DNA from: Aegilops tauschii subsp. strangulata
Taxonomy: Eukaryota; Streptophyta; Magnoliopsida; Poales; Poaceae
Direction: 5' to 3'
Length of the DNA: 64,000 nucleotides
NCBI RefSeq assembly: GCF_002575655.3
Contig: NC_053036.3
Coordinates: forward strand, 647,983,387 to 648,047,386
Below the pieces are notes generated by a model. It ran no database searches. It saw nothing but the letters and a program-made list of their open reading frames with translations, and was not told the DNA's origin. Each line of letters opens with the position of its first letter. Position 1 is the first letter of the stretch. Position numbers and translations under genes: made by a program. Shown in pieces: positions 1 through 7,892 of this stretch.

Positions 1-1136
1 GCCGATGAGCGGCGAGTCGCCGATGCGGCCCGTCATCTTGTTCATGAGGCCGCCCGTGGACGTGGCCGCCGCCGTGTGGCCGCTAGAGTCCACCACCGCG
101 CACCCCACCGTCTCTGGCGCGTAGAAGCTGATGGGCAGCCCGTTCATCACCATGCCGCTCTTATTGTGGCTTTCCGACGCTGCGGCCTCGGCGAGCGGGA
201 TGCGGTAGTCGAAGAGGATGCTGTTGGACTCCTTGGCGAGCTTGAGCATGCCTACGTTCTCCTCCGTCATGAAGTAGCTATTGTCCACGACCTCCAAGCC
301 CTGCAAGCACATCAAAGTTAATTTGAAGCCAAATAAAACCAACACATTCCACTAGTAAAATTGTCTTTAATCTCAGTTAACTCTGCTTGATGCAAATAAA
401 GATCAACACATTCCACAGGAAACATAATCAAGTTTATAGTTTCCTTATTGAGTGGGGGTGCATTCATCCTAGGTACGCCCTCTCTCTCAGTTTATAGGGC
501 GTGCGCGTATCCCTAGGTCGTCAATTTGACCAACCTAACACAAGTCATATATAACAAAAAAAATATACCAATATAAACTTCAGATGTTTTATTTTCAAAA
601 GGTATAATTTTGTGTTATATAATTTATATTAGGGTGATAAAATTGACAATCTAGATATACGTGTAGGACTTGTAAACTGAAACGGAGGGAGTAGGAAACA
701 TAATCAACAGAGGTAAAACTGAATCTCAATTCATTACTACCTGCTCGCGGGCGAATTCCTCGGCGCCATCGAAGGCGAGGTAGGAGTGTGGGGACTTGTC
801 CATGACGCGGCGCGCCAGGGAGACGGGGTTGCGGACGGTGGAGACGCCCGAGACGGCGCCGCAGCGGCGGCCGCGGCCGTCCATGATGCTGGCCTCCATC
901 TCGACGGTGCTGGCGCGAGTGAGCGCGGAGCCGCGGCCGGAGTTGAAGCAGGGGTCCGTCTCGAGCTCGCGCACCACGGCCTCCACGACGTCTAGCGCGG
1001 TGGCGCCGGATCGGAGCATGTCCACGCCCACCTGCAGGCACCGCGCCAGCACCCGCTCCGCCTCCTCCTGCCTGTGCTCCGGCAGGTTCGGGTCCACGCC
1101 CGCGCCGCCGTGGATGGCAATGGCCCAGCGCGCCAT
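1..1136 (-). CDS. isoaspartyl peptidase / L-asparaginase (plant type, Ntn-hydrolase), 5' part; exons 741-1136 and 1-300
   Basis: Enzyme that hydrolyses asparagine to aspartate and ammonia and removes isoaspartyl residues; it is made as a precursor that cleaves itself before a catalytic threonine. Exon 1 (396 bp, 132 codons) starts at the ATG at 1136 and carries the N-terminal AIHGGAG motif and the NSGRGSALT segment. The intron (740 to 301, minus strand) has GT and AG ends (CAG|GTAGTA and TTGCAG|GG) and is in phase 0. Exon 2 supplies 100 more codons; the autocleavage site PE|TVGC places the nucleophile Thr at about residue 196 (codon at 109-111), followed by the STGG glycine loop. About 232 of the roughly 320 residues usual for the family are present, because the gene continues past base 1. 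The frame is open throughout, so it looks functional. It is the only apparently intact host gene in the window. Confidence 0.95.
474..693. mobile_element. Stowaway-type MITE inside the asparaginase intron
   Basis: The right end reads AACTGAAACGGAGGGAG followed by TA, the classic Triticeae Stowaway (Tc1/Mariner) end. The left end (CGCCCTCTCTCTCAGTTTATAGGGCG) is a diverged partner of it, also preceded by TA. Together they account for half of the 440-bp intron. Boundaries are precise on the right and approximate on the left. Confidence 0.8.
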
Positions 1137-1240
1137 GCGTGTGCTGTTGGTGGTGGTGTGTTGTGCACTACGTTCTCTTCTTTCTTGTTGCTCTGTTGGT
1201 TGGTGTGTGTTGGAGAAGAAGGGATGGATATATGGCGCGG

Positions 1241-1247
1241 TATTTAT
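1241..1247 (-). promoter_or_regulatory. probable TATA box of the asparaginase gene
   Basis: Minus-strand ATAAATA lies about 105 bases upstream of the ATG at 1136, which would leave a 5' leader of roughly 75 bases. A second AT-rich candidate, CCATATATCC, lies at 1226-1234. Position and composition only; no expression data. Confidence 0.45.
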
Positions 1248-1249
1248 GG

Positions 1250-1744
1250 GGAATCAGCCACGAGAGAGAGACGATGGCGATGGAGCTCTCGTTCATATGG
1301 CATCAAATTACCACGTAATCTCGTGGGGGTGCGTGAGATTCTACTGCCGAAACCGCGGTCACTTGCGTTTCTAACAATTTTTATTACTAGGCTAGATGAA
1401 CTTTCCCATTGACGATCCCGTAAATTGGATCCATAAATCGTGATGGAGATCAGACCAGATCACCCATGAAGGAACTGCCAAATTCTGTGAGGTCGTGAGG
1501 CCTCAAATTAATACGGAGTAGATCAGATGATGCACTTTTGGCCTTGGTTTAGGAAAAGGAAAATCAATCTCGGTTGCCATTCCATTCAAAAGATGTTCCA
1601 GCTGTTGCCATTTCTCAATTATATATCTGGTCTTTATTTTAGCGAATTATCTGGTCTACCCACACCTGTTTTTAGGGTTACCCACACCATTTTGTCTTGA
1701 CGAGCCAAGGAAGATTAGGGATTCCATGTGTACTAGTATTATTA
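1250..1744. other. intergenic upstream region, no recognisable feature
   Basis: AT-rich spacer upstream of the asparaginase gene. I see no ORF, RNA gene or repeat end in it. Distal promoter elements could be here but nothing diagnostic is visible. Confidence 0.5.
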
Positions 1745-2503
1745 TTTTGGGCAGTAATACGCGCCGGCGCACCGGCCCAAATTTGGGCCGGTCAAGTCGC
1801 AGCCACACGATTTACCCTCTATTAACCATTAGATCTAATCCTCACCAAGTCAACGCAGTTCCTCTTCTTCCTCCGCGCGCTGGTGTCTGCCTCCATCTTT
1901 ACGCTTGTCATCCGCCTCAACGATGCAGTGGCACGCAGCTCCGTCGCTAACCGCTGCAGCACCGCCGCATCATCACCGGACTGCAGCTTGCCGCCCCGGA
2001 CTGCAGCTTGCCGCCCTCGCCGGCGGCCGTAGGGATTGTTGCAGCATGGCCGTGAGTGGTCCCAGCTCCTTCTATTGACGACTGCAGCTCTATCACCGGC
2101 CGTTTCCAGCGCGTGGTCGCCATGGTTGTAGGACCCCAGCGTCACCGCCTCTTGCTCGACGTCGTCGCAACTCACCGCCGTGTTCCAGCAAAGAAACTCA
2201 AAACCTCGTTGAATCAAATAAATTAGCCGGTTCTAGCAAAAAATAACATCGGTTCCAGCAAAAAAATCGCAGCAACAAAAACACCAGGAGTCGTTGGTAG
2301 CAAAAACACTAGTCAGTTCCAGCAAAAAAGAAGAGTGGTTCCAGCAAAAATAACACCGCAGCGGCAAGGCCGTGTCCGGTTCCAGCACCAATGGGCACTG
2401 CTTCCAGCACCTGTGGTGGTAGCAATTTCTCGCAGCCAGCCGAAGAACTAGCGCCGTCGGCCGCAAAACAAAACGTTTGCAGGTTCCAGCAAAAATAATC
2501 TCT

Positions 2504-2718
2504 AGTTCCAGCAAATGAGATCATCGGTTGAAGCAAAAAAATCGCCGGCGAGCTGCATGCTGATGATGTTTGTAGCATCTGTGCCCTACGGTTCCAGCAA
2601 AAAAAAACCCAGTTCCAGCAAATGAGATCATCGGTGGAAGCAAAAAAATCGCCGGCGAGCTGCATGCTGATGATGTTTGTAGCATCTGTGCCCTACGGTT
2701 CCAGCAAAAAAAAAACCC
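2504..2718. repeat. tandem duplication, two units of about 107 bp
   Basis: Unit 1 (2504-2610) and unit 2 (2611-2718) both run from AGTTCCAGCAAATGAGATCA through TCGCCGGCGAGCTGCATGC and GTAGCATCTGTGCCC to the next AGTTCCAGCA. They differ by only a few bases (for example GGTTGAAG versus GGTGGAAG), so the duplication is recent relative to the surrounding repeat. Confidence 0.9.
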
Positions 2719-2975
2719 AGTTCCAGCAATACGGATCGACGGTTGCAACAAATCTCGCCGGCAGGGATGCGTGTGTGCCGCCAAGTACGCAACAAACCAT
2801 GGCGCCGGTTCCAGCAAATTTTGCCACTGGTGCCAGCATGTCGCAAAGCTCGATTCCACCATGGCGTCCTGGAGCTTGCAGCATGGCCATGGGAGGGGAC
2901 GAGGGGAGTGGGTAGTGCACGGCCATGGCATCGGCGGCGCGGAAAGAAGAGATTCGAATCTCCGGGAGCGGGGCC

Positions 2976-2994
2976 GGGGGGGGGGGGGGGGGGG
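2976..2994 (+). repeat. poly(G) tract of 19 bases
   Basis: An uninterrupted run of 19 G within GCCGG(G)nCTGTGG. It could form a G-quadruplex and is a likely place for sequencing or assembly length error. It also breaks any reading frame across it. Confidence 0.85.
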
Positions 2995-3270
2995 CTGTGG
3001 GGATGGGTGGGCGATTTGCTTGCGGCAAACAACATGTGCTACCACCGTCCGTCGGCGGCGAGCTCCTTGTGTGGTGATGTGTGAAAGAAGAGGGAGACGA
3101 AGGGGAATCAGAAGAGGAAGAAGGGAAGAAGATAAGGAGGAGCGTGAGCGTGATAAGCGGTTCGTGAGCCCCACGGCCTATGGACTTGTGGGAGGACGCG
3201 TGGTCTGTTCCGGAGGACACGTCGTCCGGCTGAAAGTTCCGCCGGCCTGCCGGCTGGGAACGTTTTCCTA

Positions 3271-3625
3271 TTATTTTTATGTGCTGAAATATCATTGCCA
3301 TTATCAGCTACGGTGCATCACATACGACTTGGCCCGGAGCACCGAGTTCTTACAAAAACGGAGTACGTACCGATCTGTTGAGAATATTAGCAATTTTTCA
3401 ATTCAATTAATCCAGAGAATCATCATGAGCATGGCATTGACAAAATTAATCTAGACTAGAGAATAATCTGCGAAACATTCTCACATGGCATAATCAATCT
3501 CCGTTACTTCCTATTCGCCATGTAGGAGTAGTTGTTTCAGCTCTAAAAAGCCTTACTACTTTTTAAGCATTAGCATTTGTAACCGAAGATCCTTAATTTC
3601 AGCGAGTTTTCTCTCTCTCTCTGCA
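3271..3625. other. intergenic, no gene recognised
   Basis: Mixed-composition spacer between the GTTCCAGCAAA element and the Helitron, ending in a short CT run (3611-3622). No coding or RNA feature could be supported. Confidence 0.5.
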
Positions 3626-3879
3626 TCCTACATTATTTATACCAATATAAAAAAACCCAAAGGGGCAGATTCAACTGATCTCAGCCATCAAACTAAGTCA
3701 ATCCAACGATCTAGACTGATCCAATGGCGAGCGTTCAACGCGTTTAACATGCAATTAATATCATACCAAATATTGCACTAATCACTGAATTAACACTCAA
3801 ATAATAGCATACCTAATATCCGCGTGCAATTAATATATTGCCTAAATATTAACATGCATTGCACGTGCACATTTACTAG
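3626..3879 (+). mobile_element. short non-autonomous Helitron
   Basis: The element starts TCCTACATTATTTATACC and ends CATTTACTAG, with A at 3625 and T at 3880 as expected for insertion between A and T. Just before the CTAG end lies CATGCATTGCACGTGCAC, a decayed form of the GTGCGTTGCACGGGC hairpin typical of grass Helitrons. The element is 254 bp with no coding capacity. The 3' end is the stronger evidence; the 5' end is chosen by the A|TC rule. Confidence 0.6.
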
Positions 3880-4491
3880 TATACAATAAATCTCTACTCC
3901 TAATGAAGCAGTTGGTAGCCTGATACTTCGGTTTTATTTTCGTACCACCTCTCACCCCCTCACACTGGTTTATTTTTGCCTCACTTCTCAAACAACGAAA
4001 CAAATTCTTTAGTAATATCTTTATGTGAAAGAATCAATCACGATCAACCTTTAAAAACCAAATCTAAATTAATTAATCTTATCATAAGTCTATCAATCAC
4101 ATTAATTAATATTTCCATACATCATAAAAAATACATTAATCGAAATACCATATGTTGTGCAATCACTACAGTCGTTTCGTTCTTCTCGTTTGCTGCCTGT
4201 TTTAACGCGAGCGCCGAGCCGGTAGGTGGACCACATGCCAATAGCGCTCCGTTCTCTTCGGCTGGCTTTCCTTCCCCAACTCCACATCTCCATCTTCCTC
4301 CCACCCCCAACATTCACGCCTCCTCGATCCTCCTTGAAGCAATCCGACGCCGCATGGCCTCGAGCACACCCCTTCACATCGTCTCCACCACCTCCTTCCA
4401 GCTCGTACTGCTCCAGTTTTCCCCGCCAACCTCTCTCCCCGACGGCACCCCTCCTACCCTTCCACCCTTGCTAGGTCTCTCGTGATGATTT
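3880..4491. other. AT-rich spacer, no convincing gene
   Basis: Contains many TTAATTAAT-type stretches and then a C-rich plus-strand stretch (4220-4480) open in several frames. No domain or family was recognised. Confidence 0.4.
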
Positions 4492-4806
4492 TGCGTCCAA
4501 CTCGCCACCATTGCCGATCCCTTCGCGCGCTTCGTCGACATCTACCTCCATGCTAGCGCCGAATTCGCCACCTCCGATGATGGCACATGAGTTGTCGTCG
4601 TCCGGTCTTGTCGCTTGCCTCCGGGAGGTCCTGTGCTCTTCTTCAAGGAGGACTTCACATTCAAGGAAGGAGCCATCTTCAAAGCTGCCTGCCTGCTCAA
4701 TGATGACGCACTGTTGGAACGCCTTGGCTATCTCCTTGATGTAGTTGAAGTGTACTTCAAGCTGTCGGATGAGGTCCGCATGTTATGTTTGTGCTCAAAA
4801 TTTTGA
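4492..4806 (+). pseudogene. unidentified protein-coding fragment with an in-frame stop
   Basis: In one frame the sequence reads as plausible globular protein: IADPFARFVDIYLHASAEF, an in-frame TGA at about 4591, then LPPGGPVLFFKEDFTFKEG and LLERLGYLLDVVEVYFKLS. The balanced hydrophobic pattern on both sides of the stop argues that it derives from a real exon. I do not recognise the family. It could instead be a chance open frame in GC-rich DNA. Confidence 0.35.
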
Positions 4807-5036
4807 CGATTCTGTTGTCGGAAGCAGCCACAAAACTGTGCGTCAATTTATGCCAACAATATATGCACAAAATTGATAGATTAATCTTAAGAAATAATTA
4901 TTGTTCAAAATAAAAGTCGAATCTTGATTCATATATACATTTGCTTTCAGCACTAGCAGAAATACTATGATACTTGAGTACATGTGATGTTTCGACTTTT
5001 GGGGCAACACGACATAAGGACGCGGCTCCGCTGACG

Positions 5037-5175
5037 TGCCCTTATGTTGGGAGCCGGATCCTCTGACGTACCGCACCCTGATGTTGGGCCCACTAACATG
5101 TGGACCCGGGCCCACATGTCATAGGCTCAACACCAGGGTGCAGTAGGTCACAGGATACGGCTCCCGACATAAGTG
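5037..5175. repeat. GC-rich foldback (long inverted repeat), MITE-like
   Basis: Left arm 5037-5103 and right arm 5110-5175 are near-perfect reverse complements: both contain CTTATGT(T/C)GGGAGCCG, GCACCCTG(A/G)TGTTG and ACATGTGG, with only a short ACCCGGGC-type loop. The structure is that of a hairpin MITE. I could not fix its ends or a target-site duplication. Confidence 0.75.
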
Positions 5176-5324
5176 CACCAACATTCGGAGATCACCACCT
5201 AGCAGGATCAGTATGCTAGAATGCCCTGGTATATATTGGTGTTGTTCACTTGTCTAATGATGATATATTTTGACATCTTATTCTGCATTACGTTGTGGTA
5301 AACTCTTCTGACATGACCAAAAAA

Positions 5325-5540
5325 TCAGAAGTTTGCACAAATCAGTTGCTGATGGAATTGATGCAAGAGATGGTTTTCCACATCATCTCGCTCCTGTTTT
5401 CCCTGCCAACCACGTTGTCATGTTATTCAGGTTGGACTTAAATAGCTCGACCTGTCTACCAGTTAGCACATCTCTCAAAAGTTTGCGCAAATCCGTTGTT
5501 GATGGAATCGAAGCAAGAAATGGTTTTCCACATCATCTCA
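5325..5540 (+). repeat. direct duplication of an exon-like 67-bp segment
   Basis: 5325-5391 and 5473-5540 both encode K-S-V-(A/V)-D-G-I-(D/E)-A-R-(D/N)-G-F-P-H-H-L with synonymous and conservative differences, separated by about 80 bases. The protein pattern is kept while third positions vary, which suggests former coding sequence, but the family was not recognised. Confidence 0.6.
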
Positions 5541-6116
5541 ATTTAAGCATCATTTAAAAGTTGGTTCTTTCTTTCTTGTCATCTTCAGTTCATCTCTGAC
5601 ATTGATATGCATTCAAACTCCAATTAGATGTTAATGCACAATTATTTCTTTTCTAACAAACTTTTTTTCATTGTCCATGAAACTTGAGAAAATCACTCGC
5701 AAGTTTTTTAGGGAACTCTGGCATTGACAAGAAATATAGAACTGTGCAATTCACAAGTGAGGTAGCATCGATTTCTCCCTGAAAAACTTGTGCTCACAAA
5801 TAGTGCTCTTTTGCACTTCTCATAAATCAGTGTCAATGGATATTTGCCTGCTTAATCAACTAGGATTGAGTGGTCTTTGTGCTAATGCTTATCTGTTATG
5901 AAGAAAATTGTTCTGATATTTTTGCACCTTTAAGGTTCTAAAAACTGCAGTATCACTCGATATACTTGGGCACATTTTTTACTTTTCTGGGAAACCTGAG
6001 GAACACCTGGACATTTCCCGAAAGTATTAGTTCGGTTCAAATATGGAGAAGATTTCAGCCTACCTAGATTTTGATATTGTTATGTTAATCTCGTACATGA
6101 ACTTCTATCAATTTCA
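5541..6116. other. AT-rich, intron-like sequence upstream of the V-ATPase fragment
   Basis: No open frame of note. The T-rich composition and a final TATCAATTTCAG resembling a splice acceptor suggest part is former intron of the gene whose exon fragment follows. Confidence 0.4.
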
Positions 6117-6310
6117 GTGTAAGGACATACCCTTCAGAAATTATTCAGACTGCCATATCTACAGTTGATGTCATGAATTCCATAGCTCGTGGTCAGAAGA
6201 TCGATCCCTTTGTGCTCTGTTGCAGGTCTTCGACACATTGAAATAGCTTGCTCAGATTTGCCATCATGCTTGCCTGATAGAACGTAAAGAGAAGACTGAT
6301 AGTATCTTGA
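6117..6310 (+). pseudogene. V-type proton ATPase subunit B exon fragment, frameshifted
   Basis: The translation reads [27 protein letters not shown], a very close match to the conserved V-ATPase B-subunit segment R-T-Y-P-E-E-(M)[20 protein letters not shown]. After GQKI two extra bases shift the frame. The shifted frame continues as [14 protein letters not shown], corresponding to the known PLFSAAGLPHNEIA segment, and remnants of the following R-L-E-Q-S are visible near 6300. An acceptor-like TTTCAG just upstream indicates a genomic copy with introns, not a retrocopy. The fragment is far from full length (family about 490 residues) and cannot encode a working subunit. Confidence 0.85.
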
Positions 6311-6968
6311 AAACAGTCTGTCATGCATTCATTTTCTAATTACAGGTTATGCACCCAAATGCTGAAAAAGAGATGATATACTAATATGTGGCACTTCTGG
6401 GAAAAAGTTTATTCAGTACGTGAGCCAAATATTAGGTACCTTGGCCTGGTAAGGTATATATTTTTTAAGACAATTAAGTCGTATTGGAAGATGGAATGAG
6501 AAGATTAATTCTTTGAATATGTGATTGCAATAGAATGCAGGCAGGTCACACGCACACAAACTTGGTTAGTTTGGCCTTTTTACATATGTCACTATTCACA
6601 ATCTCTTTTTAGAATGCAACCAGGTCACACGGCCAGGTCTGCGTTGACCTATGTCTCTTCGCTACGCTGATGGCTCTCCAGAAAATCATCATCATTATGC
6701 CAGCCACACAGCGAGGTACAAAATGACGGCTGCCACATCACTATGCCATGGCTCTATGGAAATCATCTCTGCGTCATTGCCTCTCTCCAAGCGTCCAGGT
6801 AAGTAGACCAATTCCATACGTTGTTTCTCATTGTCGAAACCTTACAAACCTTGAATTTCACTCGCCGTTCATTTAATAGAACATACAGCTTTGCCGGCAA
6901 GAAACATGAATCTGTTTGCCTCACTAAACTGGTTAGCTCTCTATTCGGTTTGAGTATGGATAGTGGTT
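6311..6968. other. flank of the CACTA element, no gene supported
   Basis: Contains two similar stretches (AGAATGCAGGCAGGTCACACG near 6532 and AGAATGCAACCAGGTCACACG near 6612). Otherwise nothing recognisable. Ends in the GTT target-site copy of the CACTA insertion (6966-6968). Confidence 0.5.
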
Positions 6969-6986
6969 CACTACCAGAATCGCATC

Positions 6987-7570
6987 CTATGCCGACGGCC
7001 CTGGCCGTCGGCATAGCCCTGATTCCCGTCGGGACAGGCCTATGCCAACGGCCTGGCCGTCGGCATAAGACCCATCCTGACGGTGTCCGTACATCTATGC
7101 CGACGGCCCGGGCTGTCAGCAACGTTCCCGCCTAACGGCGGCCGCCGTCAAGTGCTAACCAACGGCTGCTCGCCATGTGGCACATCTATGCCGACGGCCT
7201 GGCCGTCGGCTTAGTTTGAAACTACGCCGACGGCTAGACCGTCGGCATAGATGTGTCACGTGGCGAGCAGTCGTTACTCCTGGGGTAGGGCTATACCGAC
7301 GGCCTGGCCGTCGGCGTAGTTTCAAACTAAGCCGACGGCCAATGGGCACTCCTGGGGCAGAGCTATGCCGACGGCCTTGCTGTCGGCTTAGTTTGAAACT
7401 ATGCCGACGGCTAGGCCATCGGCATAGCCCTGCCCCAGGAGTGCCCAGTTGCTGACACGTGGCAGCTATGCCGACGACTTAGCTGTCGGCTTAGTTTCAA
7501 ACTAAGCCGACGGCTAGGCCGTCGGCATATTTGCCACGTGTCAGCAACTGGGTGCTCACGCCAGTACTAT
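6987..7570. repeat. left subterminal repeat region of the CACTA element, with nested hairpins
   Basis: More than a dozen copies of GCCGACGGC or GCCGTCGGC, usually paired head to head. They are embedded in three larger palindromes, about 7160-7272, 7276-7450 and 7450-7556. Each has a core of the type GGCTTAGTTTGAAACTA(A/C)GCCGAC, with outer arms such as GCCACGTG..CACGTGGC and CCTGGGGCAG..CTGCCCCAGG. In En/Spm elements subterminal repeats are binding sites for the TNPA-type protein; that role here is inferred. Confidence 0.85.
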
Positions 7571-7892
7571 GCCGACGGCCTGGCCGTCAGCATAGTTTGT
7601 ATTTGATTTTTTTCTTTTTTCTGTTTGTTTTCAGATCAATTCAATTCAAATATACATCGGATATATATGATGGAAATAGACATATAGAACACATCTAAGT
7701 ATCATCCGGCACCGTCACAACAATATATGCATAAGCATCATCACAATCAACATAAACATAAGCATAAGCATATAAAGAAGCACACAAGTCATCTAAAGGA
7801 CCATCAAAGAGCACAAGTTTATCATCATCATCGCCACACACAAGTCATCTAAAAAAACATAAGCATAAGCACACAAGTAACCGAAAGGCTTA
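7571..7892. other. 3' non-coding part of the CACTA element
   Basis: AT-rich, with many CATAAGCAT- and CATCATCA-type stretches. It follows the end of the minus-strand Transposase_24-type gene and likely contains its 3' untranslated region. No ORF of interest. Confidence 0.5.

Larger units (their letters stand above)
1745..3270. mobile_element. probable non-autonomous TIR transposon (possibly Mutator-like) rich in a GTTCCAGCAAA motif
   Basis: The left edge contains GCGCCGGCGCACCGGCCCAAATTT..GCCGG. The reverse complement of the right edge contains GCCGGCAGGCCGGCGGAACTTT..GCCGG. The shared order of GCCGGC, CGGC, AA-TTT and GCCGG suggests diverged terminal inverted repeats. The interior holds well over ten copies of (G)TTCCAGCAAA(A)n between 2160 and 2830 and no coherent coding frame. 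Overlapping GC-rich ORFs on both strands are by-products of this composition. The superfamily assignment is inference, and no target-site duplication was established. Confidence 0.4.

Noticed and set aside
2521..3454. Overlapping 200-codon ORFs on both strands
   Set aside because: They cross the GTTCCAGCAAA repeats and the poly(G) tract, with no consistent protein pattern.
6987..7570. CRISPR-like regular repeats
   Set aside because: The repeats are palindromic subterminal CACTA motifs with irregular spacing, in a plant genome.
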